NCBI GenBank assembly: GCA_935421135.1
Contig: OW285188.1
Location: 14,113,233-14,177,232 of the forward strand
Reading direction: 5' to 3'
Origin: Bugulina stolonifera
Taxonomy: Eukaryota; Bryozoa; Gymnolaemata; Cheilostomatida; Bugulidae
DNA: 64,000 nucleotides
Positions 50,601-62,620 of this stretch are shown here, piece by piece; position 1 is the first letter of the stretch, and the number at the start of each line of letters is the position of its first letter. The translations under genes and the position numbers were made by a program. The notes beneath the pieces are model-generated. The model was not told the DNA's origin, did not search any database, and saw nothing but the letters and a program-made list of their open reading frames with translations.

Positions 50601-53600
50601 ATCGCTATACATTACTAATCTGTAATATTGCATGCACCATGTACCCACCAAATTTTGTTCCACTTTGAACACTGACAAACCCTAAACCCATAAGTAAATT
50701 ATATACAGCAATCCATGCTCAATATAGCAGCGTGAACAAGCTAACTGCAAAGTTATTTTTCTGTAAAGATAGATAAGTGTTTGTATAAAGAATATCAAAG
50801 TTGCAACATTGCATACTACACCAGTGTTAACACAAGTCATGACTGTATAGAGCATAGACTGAATTAGTGTAATGGGGGAACATGTATATTCCAGGGCCAA
50901 CAAATCGTTGAAGGAAGTGTGCTAAGAGACAGACTTATAATTCCCACCCTTGTATGTCTCCACACATGATGAAACAATCTTGGGTACTGGCAGTCATGTT
51001 TTACGTCATTGAACTGGCTCCTTGTGTTTACTTACATATGACAGTATGAGCTTATGTAGCATAAATTTGAATTTTTTTGGGCAGTCTTTTTTTGCAATTT
51101 TGGCTATTTGAGTAGCATCGTCCACTTTGGCCTATAGGAACAAAATAAGTTATAATTTAGGTCATGCAATCCAACATACTTCTCAATGAGAATACCAAAC
51201 CAATACCCATGATGCAAGAAAAGATAACTGATATGATGGACCTGTCATTTGGATAGAGTACTTTACTCAGTTGTCACCAAGTAAGTTTCTGCTCCATGTA
51301 ATTTGTGGCATGAAATGAATAGTAATCACTTGTTTGACCTGTCAATAACCTTAATAGCCCGACCTAAGTGACAAGTTTTGCCAGGTATCCCAATGTATTA
51401 GTTAGTTACAGCAAGTGCCAGGAAGATGATTTCACAGAAATTGAGTGCAATGAGACAAAACAGTCTGTAAAACAATTATTGTTCCTTATTTTGGCAACTA
51501 AATGCTTTGCTAAACTCTACTCCTCTAACATTACAGATGAATCACCTTCCTCTGCACCACAAGATATCACTGCAGACACAATGTGCATGCCCATTGTAAG
51601 TGCTAATATTGTATATTGATATGTTTTTACCATAGCAAACTACTTGCTTGTGCTGGCTGCAGAATCTAAACACATTGCTAATTTACCAAGAACAACAAAT
51701 AATTATTCTAACTTTTGGCCTACTAAAACAGTAAACAAGAGTAAAAACACAGTTTACATATTATGTATTGTAGCCTAGATGTAAAATACACACAGACATG
51801 ACCAGATGAGGTGATTCAATGAGGCAGCCAATAGGCTGGCTACTCAGAAAATTATCATTATTTAGTGTGTGATTTGGAGTTATCTTTCCAATTTGTAACT
51901 GGAAGAAAAATACAATGAGATGCTATTTATTATATACATGTAGTTTTGAATAATTAATAGATCTGTTTGTGATTAATAATGACAAACTAAAAAGTTTACC
52001 GGTTTTTATGCAAGTATGTGTCTAACTACATTGTACATGTAATTGTATTTGTAATAAATTGATAGGCTTACCTGTGATTCTGGAGAGTGGGCTAAGTTGG
52101 CAGCTAAACAGGTCACATTACATAACAGCTCATCGTTATGTTCCCTCTTTAGAAATTTGCTAATATAGGAAGAAGTTGTCTCCATCTGACAAATAGCATG
52201 ACAATCTATACATTTCACATGTACATGTGCTACAATCCACAAAAATAATAGGCCTCTGTATGATGGTTCGAAAACCTTTAGAATGGAAGTTGTCCACTAT
52301 TGCTATGACTAGTATGCATAGTATTATATTATTCAATAGTTAACTACATTCATATATATGATCATATAATGTGATCATCTGATATAGTATACTCGATATA
52401 TGGAGGTAGCAGGTACATCAGAAACAGGATGCCATGATTACCACCATTGCATATTGTTAGTTTGCTTACCTCTGATAGAGATAGAGTGTAGATAGGTGGA
52501 TGTGCTGCTGATATCTCAGCAAACACTTTGAACACTAACGTGGAGACCTACAAATATACATGTGCTTGTATTACTCCCTGTAAGGTGCAAGCAACTTCCT
52601 GCAGTGAGCATTCTCAACAGCAATAGTGCAATACTATATCAAATCCGACTAACTGGTTTATTTCTATGTGTTTGTAATACAGAAGGCTTTCAATTTGACT
52701 TCTTATAATAGATATAGACTTGGTCATTATTGTACTGCAATGAAAGGACATACATGGCATGAGATCGTCTTCTTTTCTACATAGAGAGAGGACAACTTTA
52801 ATAAGTAATAATATATAAAAAATGGTCATTTGCTGCAAGTATAATTGATTATTGTGCCAAATAAATTCCTTCAGTCGCTCTCACTTCTTAAGAGATCGAC
52901 CAATCTTTATTCAGATTTCATTAATGGATTACTTGTCAACAACCTCATGCCTGTCGTGATCACCTGATCCAAATGTGACCATTTGGGTGGAGTGTCCAAT
53001 CTGGGTGGGTCGTCAAAATCCGAGTTGACAATGAGGAAGCCTCCTGCCAAGTGAGGGAGACTTGACAGGTATGACAATCTGGATTAAATGTAGCTCTCAA
53101 TCTTCTGAGAGTATGATATACCTGTAGGTCTTGGCTGTTGTTGATGAGTGAAGTAATATATTGAAAAGTCTGCATGTTAGACATGATTTGAGCGTGGGCC
53201 TGCGGTACACTGCACGTCCTCATAATCGTCTGCAGGGCTAACAATCTGGTGACCTCATCAACTCTGTTGATTATCATGAGAAGAGAAGACAACCCTCCAT
53301 CTAACACAACTACAATATTTATATACTCAGCTGTAGCATCACTCTGGTTTTCATTGTTATACAAAAAGATGTACATGTAATTTCATTCATATTGCTTCAG
53401 ACGTACATGTAATTTCATTTATATTGCTTCAGACGTACATGTAATTTCATTTATATTACTTCAGTTGTACAATGTATATTGCATTAGGTTTGAATGGGAC
53501 AGGTCTAAGTGCTATCAGAATTGTTGCAGTTTATGGTGATGTTTTCTTCATGTGTGCGAAAAGTGAGGAACTCGTGTTTACATGCTAGATCCACTTACAC

Positions 53601-56600
53601 AGCTTGTTGTACATGTATTGATTTGTTTTAAATTCAAATAATCTATGTCACATTATTATTTATCGTTGCAGCATGAGTTGTAAAAGAGGAGAAAACTCCA
53701 AAAGAACAACTAATAGCAAAATAGTGCCAAAGTTGTAGACATCAAGTTACACATTTACATTTTATATTAACTTTCTCACACTGCGCATTGGTACTGCTTG
53801 AGATGCCTGTAAAATACTGGGAATCACAAACCTTGCTGTGCTCCTTCTAAACTCAATATTAGTAAAGTACTAATACAGTCAGATATCACCTTCTCTGAGC
53901 TTTCAAAGCTCTGCATTATACTGTAAAACACAAAAATACATGTAGGCCTATGTATGGAATGGATCACATTGGAGATTGACTGTATGATGCATGAAAACAA
54001 TCATAATTTATCTGTATATACAGTGTACTACAACAAATAGGACCTGACAATAATATAAATGTACGTGTATGTGTATAGCATGAACAATGTAACAATTTCC
54101 ACAATATTATGTATAGTAAAAAATTAATCGTAAGCTAAATAACTTACATATTGATCAGAGTAGTATAATAGTCTAACATAGTCACTAACATTGGCTAATA
54201 GATCAAAGTTTATGCTAGTAAACACTCACCTAGATAGAGCTTGTACGATCCCAGCCTCTAGTAGGTATTTTTGTAGACTAACTTGTGTTGAGAGTACATG
54301 TAGAGCAGGTACAACATATCTATTCACCTGTGCACAGTTTGTACCACATAACCAGACTAGGGTATGCAAACCTCCCATCTCAAGCAACTGAAATGCAGCA
54401 CAAAATTTATTCAGCAACGCACGCGATATTTTAGATTTATCCTCTCTCTTTTAGCGTGGAGAACACAACTCCATGAACATTAAGTTTTTTCACGTTTTCA
54501 AAGTAGAACCAATAGCCTAAGTAGTGTGTACAGCACACCTTCAATTCCAAAATAATGCTTATTGAGTTATTACAGTGAGTACCCTTGAGTAAAATAAATA
54601 TAATATTAACCAAATTCTAACTTGAAATCAAAATGTATAATATAACCTTTAGAAATGGCGAGCTTTATAAAGTATTATTTTCAGCTGGTTCTGCAGTAAC
54701 ACCGTTTATCCCTAATTGATCAAAATGTAAACCCCCTCCGATCATACCCATCAAATAATCATAAATAATAACCTGGAGGCTTGATTAGAACAATTTTTGA
54801 AAGATTCTTCAGGTGAAGATGGCTAAATATGAGTTTTGTTTACTAACGCACCAGCTTTTCGTTCGAAATTCCGCAAAAAATTTGCGGTAGAGAATAAATC
54901 ATTTTCTACACGTGATTTCAACTTTAATTCAACTTATATTTTGCTACATTAAGATTGTTTTGATATCCAACTTCGAAGTTCATAATTGCAGATGATATTT
55001 TATATATTTGCTTCTGCATTTTTCATTCAAAAAATGATTTTTCTACTGAGTTCTATGCGTTGTTAAAAAGTTATCATGTCATTTTGTAAAAATTGGAAGT
55101 AGCTCATCTGGGAGGTAGAAACGCACTCTTCAACACTTAGAATGTCTCTGTAAAATCTGGTGACTTGACAAGTATACCAACCACTAAGCTGATAGGTTTT
55201 GCTTGCAAGCCAGCTGAAAATAATACTTTATAAAGCTCGCCTTTAGAAATATTACTGTAAACTAAATTGTTCTGAGCATTCATATGTTACACATAGTGAA
55301 ATAATAATATAGATAGCTGTCAACAAACCTCTTGCATGTGTTTCATTGCTTGGATAAATTCCAAGAATCCAGCAGCTGCTTCTGTTTTTAGTTTCTATGA
55401 TATATGAGTACAAACATGTACCAACAAAAGTCAACAGTGTAGTATATTGACATGTAGTTGAATTAAATTATATCATTAGAATACAGGGTTAGAATTTTAC
55501 AAACTCATGCCATAGTCATGTGAAAGATTGTACGCTATGACTAGAATAATATAATGCAGTTAGCCAATTGTTTTACATTCCACTATTATATATTATATTA
55601 GGGGTTTTTAGGTATTTCCCAGTAGAATATTATATGAGCAGACAACTCTTCATAGCATACACTTGTACACGTATGTTTTATCACTATAATAATAACTTAC
55701 ATTGTCTGCTGCAAAGGCCTTAGACATCAGTGAGAGAACTGGTTTACATATGGCACACGTCCTCTCTGAGTCTGTCATACCAAGGTGTGTCAGCACTGTC
55801 TACATGTACAACAAGTTAAATAATCACGGCATCACATACTTACTGTATACGTCACACGCACACGCTGACTAATTTCTTGTCAACTTGTTTGCTGGCTACA
55901 TAAGCAGTTTTCACTCACTGTTGTTGAAGAGCTTAGAACCTAGGCTACAGCAATTAAACTGTTATTATGATGCATGTATAGATATTATCAGGGCCGTGAC
56001 AACGGGGGGAGGGGGGGAGGAACGTAGCCATCTGGTCCTAGAAAGTTTAAACTGCTTGAATACAAATTTTCAGTATCAACTCTTACATATCCTCTGTTTT
56101 TTTCAACAAAATCATTCTCTCCAATTTTCTTTAACTTTGCTCAAAACACTCTGGACATCTTGAGAAGTCAACATCAGGGTCACTGCTCCTCAACCCACAA
56201 AGGATGCCTCTTGGGTCCATGGTTTAGGGTTGCTAGTCCATTTCAACCGAAAACAGTTGTTTCAGCCCTGTATATTGTGGTGAAACAGCCTGCCTGGACA
56301 CAGACTGAGTTCTTACGCTTTATGTACATGACTATGCATATACACTTATCCATATTATCCATATTATCCATTCATGCATATTGTCTTACCTTATACAATT
56401 ATTATACATGCATACTTATACTATATCTTAATCAACTACTATCGTGTGCTCCATATTGTTATCCACCAATCGGATTCATTGCAATTACACTTTGGTTTTT
56501 CCCCACACATTATAAGCAATTATCTTCTCTTATCTGATTGTATTAAACAGAGTCTTTTACCATGTACTTTTTAAGGCCAATATCTTAGAATAGGCTCATA

Positions 56601-57762
56601 CTTATATACTTTCCATTTCGGACTATTGTAAGCACCTTTTGTACCAAGGCCGACCCTTTTTGTGGCCGACGTCAGGCGGAACCATCCATGTTGTTGCATC
56701 AGTTCCGGACCCGATACCTTATCGGCCTCTTTTTGCCGGAAGTAGATTTAGTATATAAGACAGCACATTTTCTGTATGAAATCAGTTGTTGATTGCGCTC
56801 TAATAAAGCAACATCTCCTAACTTAGACCTATAGAGGCTTACTCTTGTAGGCGGGTAACTCCACCGGCGGATTCATAGATCCATATGGCTCGAGTTCATC
56901 CCCATCCTCGTTTAAGCATATATCTCCACACCACTTCTACGACTTAGGTCGATCCCGGATTCTATATGAATCTAGCGTCGGGCTTAAGATCCTAGAATAC
57001 CAGATCTTTCATTGCACTCCTCTGGAGTATAAAGTCTACAAGACCTACGTCGGTCCTGAGCTCTTTAATGAGTCTTAGCATCGTCCTACGTCAGATACAT
57101 AATAACAAGAGCACCTAATAACTGTTCACTCTTTTATGTAATGTGTGGAAGGTCACTTGGTCGTCCTCTACCAACTTCCAAGCCCTTCCCATGCTCATGC
57201 CTCGGCACCTGCGTGTAAACCTACACTGAAAACATTACAATATTATCGTTATAAACAGCAATGAGTAAATCAATAAACTCATTTATATGCAGAGTTATCT
57301 ACACAGTTTGAGATGTTAAATATGTAGAGAAAGGAACAGTACCTTATCATTACAGCATTTACTGCAGAACAGTCTGCCACAGGAACGGCAATGGTGCTTA
57401 CGTCTAATCTGAGTGAATTTACTCTTACAATACAAACAGTGGGAGGCCCCAGAGTCATCAGTCCACCTGCATATACATACACACACCTGATAGGTACAAG
57501 TCACATCTCAAAAGTACTAACCAGTCTACAGTCTAGTCTACTTGCTAAGTGCTCAGATGTGTAGAAACCAGGACTGTGTACAACATTATGCCGATAATAT
57601 AACGTGACTATGAAATACATTTTGCTGAAAATGTACTAAAATATAACATACTTACTTTGGCCTAATGAACTCTAGCCTAGGTTTGTTATAGACACACAGT
57701 TCCCCCTGTGGTACTGCAACAATCACTCTCTCTCCAGACTCTAGAAGTATTGAACCCTCCAT
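44619..57762 (-). CDS. FYVE zinc-finger and armadillo-repeat protein, 494 residues
   Basis: Thirteen exons splice in phase: 57656-57762, 57343-57466, 55701-55799, 55329-55394, 54230-54387, 53832-53920, 53122-53309, 52470-52547, 52072-52185, 51036-51131, 47902-48027, 45452-45585 and 44619-44724. The start [20 protein letters not shown] leads into a complete FYVE finger at 37-95: WTDD (WxxD motif), [15 protein letters not shown] (PI3P-binding basic motif), CSKC and RTCAIC, giving eight zinc cysteines. FYVE fingers bind phosphatidylinositol 3-phosphate on endosomes. Residues about 133-490 are armadillo/HEAT-like helices, for example [54 protein letters not shown] and [16 protein letters not shown]. 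The pairing suggests an endosomal adaptor. I do not recall a vertebrate orthologue with this order. The acceptor of the seventh exon (53309) was chosen by phase over an alternative at 53330. Introns carry an LTR, MITEs and a tRNA-like unit. Confidence 0.88.
48381..48534. mobile_element. MITE with long terminal inverted repeats (154 bp)
   Basis: The left end CCCATCTTCCCTATCAATAT and the right end, read on the other strand, CCCATCTTCCCTATCAACAT match over about 45 bp with few differences, around an AT-rich centre of about 60 bp. It sits in the FYVE-ARM intron between exons 10 and 11. No clear target duplication was found. Confidence 0.65.
49162..49287 (+). other. exon-like open frame nested in a FYVE-ARM intron
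   Basis: A 42-codon plus-strand frame ([20 protein letters not shown]...) ends at a GTAATT donor-like site. A second, at 51385-51595 ([19 protein letters not shown]...), lies between a CCAG acceptor and a GTAAGT donor. Their phases do not join directly. They may be pieces of a nested gene, decayed exons or chance. Confidence 0.2.
50475..50550 (+). mobile_element. tRNA-like element (SINE head or tRNA pseudogene)
   Basis: TAGTGTAGTGG at 50483 fits the Pol III A box and GAGTTTAAATCTC at 50523 the B box, followed by a run of T that would end Pol III transcription. The anticodon arm has a 5-bp stem but only a 5-base loop, and the acceptor stem does not pair, so it is not a working tRNA. Confidence 0.5.
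52765..52800. repeat. hairpin-family fragment
   Basis: ATCGTCTTCTTTTCTACATA followed by GAGAGAGGACAACTT: a degraded hairpin of the AAGTTGTCCTCTC family, in a FYVE-ARM intron. Confidence 0.4.
53369..53464. repeat. three 32-bp tandem repeats
   Basis: Units at 53369-53400, 53401-53432 and 53433-53464 start with RYGTACATGTAATTTCAT (or one base off) and end TTCAG, nearly identical. They lie in the FYVE-ARM intron next to exon 7; each unit ends in a TTCAG. Confidence 0.85.
54657..55241. mobile_element. non-autonomous Mutator-like (MULE) element, 585 bp
   Basis: Perfect 32-bp terminal inverted repeats start GGCGAGCTTTATAAAGTATT and run to CAGCTGG at 54688 (mirror copy 55210-55241). The element is flanked by the same nine bases, TTTAGAAAT, at 54648-54656 and 55242-55250. 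A 9-bp target duplication is typical of Mutator-like elements; hAT elements make 8. It has no open frame for a transposase. It sits in the FYVE-ARM intron between exons 4 and 5. Perfect ends and duplication suggest a recent insertion. Confidence 0.8.
56276..57239 (+). mobile_element. solo LTR (copy 2), 964 bp, in FYVE-ARM intron 2
   Basis: Begins TGTGGTGAAACAG and ends AACATTACA, flanked by ATAT on both sides (56272-56275 and 57240-57243). TATATAA is at 56752 and AATAAA at 56802, about 50 bp apart as in copy 1. Shared blocks with copy 1 in the same order include GTAAGCACCTTTTGTA, a GGCCGAC block, CATGTTGTTGC, GTTCCGGAC and GCCGGAAGT. It is a diverged relative rather than a recent duplicate. 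Its transcription direction is opposite to the host gene. No internal retrotransposon coding region is present. Confidence 0.75.
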
Positions 57763-59480
57763 ATTATCAAACTATAAACTGGCAAGTCATGACTGCTTGT
57801 GTCAATTGAGATTGTCAATCACTAATTACTAACTGACTACTAGCTACTTTATTTGAACCATTCATCAGTTTTATCAGCTTTGACACACCCCCTTTATCAA
57901 TGTCAAGGTTACAACTAATCTATCTGGTTATCATTATGATCATTATTTTGCAGCAATTTGGAGTTATGATAACATGCTATTAGACATCAATAAAATTATA
58001 AGCAATGATAAGAGGCTATGTTAGCATGGATCAGCCTGGATTCCAAACCCAGTAGAATAGCTAATAGATGGATATGTTTGCCATTAGCTGTAAGCTGAGT
58101 CCTTAGTCCTACAGATTTAAACTGCAGTACTTATATAGTGCAAAAATTCTTAGCCAGCATTATTCTTCATTACACCCAATAATGTTTATTAGCCTTTGTT
58201 CTTATGCTATCCTGGTATGTAGACTAATAATAATACATCTGTTTCCATTTTCTGCATTATAACCATAGAATTTTTATCTATGGTAATAATGCAGATTCCT
58301 ACAATACTCGTTACGCCTTACACAACATGCCCTCCCTCTTGAAATTCGCACCTCTGGACTGCATACAGGCTAACCAGCTCTATAACATTCCCTCCCTATG
58401 CCATAGTTTTACAATGCAAGAATCCATTTCCATATTATTTGCTGTAAGTACAAATTACAATATATGGTTCAGCAGCTAACTATGTTATTGCGATGTCGGA
58501 TGTTCCCCAAGCGGTTTTAGATGAGAATACCTGATTTCTAGGCTGATAGCAGGTAATAATTATATGAACATATTAACTAATTATGACAGTAGCTATATAA
58601 GATGGTGTTACACTAAGAAATACTTTACGCAGTTATTATTCCTATGTTTATATCATATGGTAGTCTGTTACATAGCAGAGTAACAATTGCATAGCATACT
58701 AATCACATACACATTGTTTCATTTGATCAACAACTAATAACGCTACTGTATCAATTTCATTATAGAATAATGAGACAATTATGTGTACAGTACAGTAGAA
58801 TTTAGGGCATCCATGCACTCTATACTGTAGAATCTATGCTATCTGCAATTTTACAGACTTTATACTCTAGTCTATAGTCTATCAACATCTATTCTATTGT
58901 TCTCAGTATTTCACTATTTTGTGGGCTTTATATAAATTTATATTATTTTCAACCAATGCAATAGCATAGATGCAGAAATTCAACCAACAAAAAGCTTTTT
59001 TGTTTTCATAGCAGAACTTTAATAATTTGGAACTGGCATTGTATGAAGGTTGGTCATCAGGCTGTAGAGATAAGGGGCAAAATTTACCGGCTAGCTAGTA
59101 ACACATGGTGAAAATTGACAACTCAGTGACCATGGTTGGTACATTGCAACCTGTCGACGATCCCACTCAAATGCCTGACCAATTAGTTGAAGTTGAAAAA
59201 TTGTGAAAAACTTGTGACATCATCTGAAAAGTGAGTCTTTTATTAGAAAAAGGAATTTCTGTAGGTTGAAGTTTGGTCTGAAGCCTCAGGCTTGTGATAA
59301 CCACACCCCAATGTACATATCTATTACAGCTTCACATAATATGTGTCCAATAGTAGCACATAGCTCATCCCTATAGAGTAGGCTCACCTTTCACTACACC
59401 ACAGTCATTACTGACTACCTCATGCAACAGGTGCTTGCAGATGATTTTGTAGAAACAAGTTTTGTGGTACATCAGCAGCT
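57763..59480. other. divergent intergenic region between FYVE-ARM and D8C genes
   Basis: 1.7 kb of AT-rich DNA that should contain promoters and 5' UTRs of both genes. No coding exon, RNA gene or repeat recognised. Confidence 0.45.
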
Positions 59481-62400
59481 ATGAGACTTTCCACTACCAC
59501 TGTAGAAGGTAAATACAAATCTACATTATTTTATGTGTATTGTTGCATATCTTGTTATGAATATAATACATTAACACAAATAATTATGTGCATATACAGT
59601 TGTACACCTGTCAGTAATACTCACTGAAACAATAATTGATTTTTAAAACTTTAAGTTTGTATTAATTTCCTTTAGAATCTAGCCACCAAAAATTAATTAT
59701 TTATTGCAATTATAACTTGCATGTTGGAAGTTGTGTACACATATCAAGGCCAATTTTGCTTTCAGAATTAAGACTACTGATACTGATGTTCTTATATGTC
59801 AGCTCGGCAATGAATTCTTCTGCATCAGAAGCAGGTGAGCTGCTTTGTTAACCAATTCTGAGTATGTAGTTGTAGCATGATAACCAAACCAGTTGAACTT
59901 GAAAAGTCGGGTCTTCAAGTTACCGTCTCCAACTGGTAACATACAATTACAATACCATTTTATATTTCTATAAAGGGGTATATATTTCTCCTATCCAAAT
60001 TATGGCCATACTTGTACTATTTGTTATTTTCTTGGTAAGCTGCTGCAAGAATTAAAATAAACTTTTGATCTCGCAACCATTACCAATGCAATATTGTACA
60101 AACATATACCCAGAAAACTTTTTATGCATGGGCACTCATAAGCTATTGATTATAATTAGAAGTTGTCCTCTCTCAATTGTTATCAATAGCATATGAATGC
60201 CCATAGTTTTATGTATAATAGTTATACTTACACTCGATATATTATTAGATACCAGTAGCAGTGATGACTCTACTCCAGGCCCCTGTTTGTCTAGCCACAT
60301 CACGTACTCCCTCAACTTCACTGACAGCAATATCCCGGAGTATTCTGAACACCAAAGCTGTACTGACATACCGGTTGGTCAGTGGATATCATTCGTCAAC
60401 ACTAATAACCGCTCTTTAGAAATTCCAACGCTTGATGAGAATAAATATTGCATCCAGGTATAAATATCTGCTGTACTTCACAAATGCCATAATGTACTAT
60501 GCACTATGTAATTATATAACCAATTCATGGTGTACCAAAAGAAGACAACTTCCATTTAAATGATTAATCAGTTACCATTCAAGTGTATAGGCTACCTGGT
60601 GAGAGATGCCACAAGTCACCTACATACAATGTTCAGTGCAAAAAACTGGTATGCAACCTTCTGCATGTAACCTTACCTTTCAGGGCGGTCAATGCGGTAG
60701 CAGGTACCCATGGTACCTCAATTCCGATGCAACCTCCAGCCCTACTACTGACACGGTGCATCATATGGATTTATGTACTACTGATCAGACAACTAGACAT
60801 ACCAATCTCTGCTGTCGACGCAAACAGAAAGTCAGCGTCATTAGATGTACTGATATAGTGTTATACAGATTCCGTCAATCAATGTCAAGGTCAGCTTGCG
60901 GGAATATATGCTATAGCTTGAAAGGTACTACATACTATACTACTATAAAAGTGCAAAATCATAGCAATATAGTTATATCTCATATTTTTTAGCTTATTGC
61001 AGTTTAAATTTGTAATGTATGAGCAATTATAGACGATGTAGTGAAGGCAAAGTACTTGACTGCCACAAACTTGCCAAACAAAGAATGGTATGCTTCTCTT
61101 CCTGAACATATTCAGTCAAATGTCGTCACACTTACTTTGGCTATCGAAGAAAAAAAGCAAGAAGAATTCAAGGTACATCAAATAATTATTGGTAACAGCA
61201 ATAAGCAATAACTAATGTGAGACTTGTTGGTGGTGCATGTATCTTCACATGGGGACTCATAAGCTATTGATCATAATTAGAAGTTGTCCTCCCTTATTTA
61301 TCTTCTTCTTTTAAAATAAGGGAGGACAACTTCTAATTAGAATTAATAGCGTTTTGAGTGCCATGTTGTATCTACTGTACATGGTACACTTCATGTTTGT
61401 GCTGTGCCTATGAACCATATGACATGCAAATTTCTGTGCAATGAGCATAATAATGGACCTCTTGGGCTAAAAAATCTGACACAAATACAAGTCCAACACA
61501 CACAGTTAGTACTCACATTAGTTGTAGTCATGGTTTATGTGTTTTAATATCTACTATATTAGGAATGGGAGACAATCGAAGGAGTAAAATTAATGATAGT
61601 CAACCAATGGAATGAAAGGAGCAGCAGAGACTCTCAGTGTAAGGAGAGCTGCTGGAGAATTGATGACCACAATATAGTAGAACTGAGGGGAGGTCCTCTG
61701 AGAGAGGAAAGACTTGTATACTTTCCTTTTTACATTGTTGATGGTGAATATTACGCCGCATTCTAACATCATGTTATTAGTTCGTATGTACTACATACAT
61801 GTATATAATACATGTATGTACAGTGTATATGCATTCAACTTATATACAACATTAGAAAACACACAGTAGTACCTTAGGCGCATTGTACTCTGTATTTTAG
61901 ATAAAGGGGAAGCATTGCTGATAAACAAGCTGGTGGATTTCCTAGACTCAAGCATTGTGAACACATATGTAAGTAAGTGATGGTTTGGTATCTGTGCATA
62001 TGCATAGGCAGTTATTTCATGGTTTCGTATATTACATTATGTACATGTACGACTATACATCTTATGGGCTACGTATTACATCTGTGCATGTAAGCTCTCT
62101 ACTAAATTACACTAATATTCTATCTATTACCCTACTAGAAGGGACAAATAGTTCACTGAAACCTAGAATGGCCTAAATTACAGTTAGAACTGACCTGTAT
62201 CTTTGCACTGGCAACTAACAACCAATCACTGGAGACTATAATGCTCACTGTTACCAAATCTAAGTTTGAGCTTGCTATACACTGCAAACTTGTATATACA
62301 CGTACATGTATTATGTACAATGTCACTCAATGTGTAATATTATATTACAGGTAACAGAAAAGGCTATAGTAAGAGTGTATAGAGTACAGGAGGGTGCATT

Positions 62401-62620
62401 GAGTGAGTTTAAACAACACCAACCAGGTACTACAACAACTGAGAAGACAACTCCAGTAGAACCAGTGCCAGTAGCTTTGAAGTTGCAGACCACAGCCAGT
62501 AATTCACAACCACCTTCAAGGGTCTCCTGGGTCACTGTTATAGTAATACTAGCTGCTACATTCGTAATTAGTATAGTGATAGTACTAAGTGGGGCAATAT
62601 ATATAAGATATAGAAAATAG
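59481..62620 (+). CDS. type I membrane protein with uromodulin-type D8C domain, 401 residues
   Basis: Eight exons join in phase: 59481-59508, 59766-59834, 60249-60457, 60684-60924, 61033-61172, 61563-61743, 61901-61968 and 62351-62620 (stop). A signal peptide is seen at about 10-27 (ELRLLILMFLYVSSAM). Residues about 40-180 form a D8C-like domain as in uromodulin, GP2 and OIT3: PGPC, QSC, PVGQWISF (the GWYRF position), KYC, GGQCGSRYPWYLN, DLC, NLCC, VIRC, YRF, SAC and NIC, with the spacing of the family. Residues about 183-320 have no recognised domain. A Thr/Pro/Ser-rich stalk (TTTTEKTTPVEPVPV) leads to one membrane helix at about 371-397 (WVTVIVILAATFVISIVIVL) and a four-residue RYRK tail. 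It is therefore an extracellular protein held at the surface, perhaps in adhesion or recognition. The exon-6 donor at 61743 was chosen because the read-through frame stops a few codons later. Confidence 0.82.
60127..60205. mobile_element. hairpin MITE, AAGTTGTCCTCTC family
   Basis: The ends TGGGCACTCATAAGCTATTG and, on the other strand, TGGGCATTCATATGCTATTG are inverted repeats; one core GAAGTTGTCCTCTCTC is inside. It lies in intron 2 of the D8C gene. Confidence 0.65.
61248..61365. mobile_element. hairpin MITE, full-length family member (118 bp)
   Basis: An almost complete palindrome. The left arm runs CATGGGGACTCATAAGCTAT to TTAGAAGTTGTCCTCCCTTA, and the right arm mirrors it through TAAGGGAGGACAACTTCTAA to GTTTTGAGTGCCATG. 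The outer end matches the copy at 60127. It lies in intron 5 of the D8C gene. Confidence 0.75.

Noticed and set aside
54657..55241. hAT element
   Set aside because: The flanking duplication is nine bases, not eight, and the ends do not look like hAT ends (CAG...CTG).
55885..56163. Plus-strand open frame next to FYVE-ARM exon 3
   Set aside because: It contains a long G run encoding glycine/glutamate, has no splice logic and lies antisense in an intron.
56160..56574. Open frames of up to 125 codons
   Set aside because: They start in the flank of the solo LTR and run into it; composition is not protein-like.
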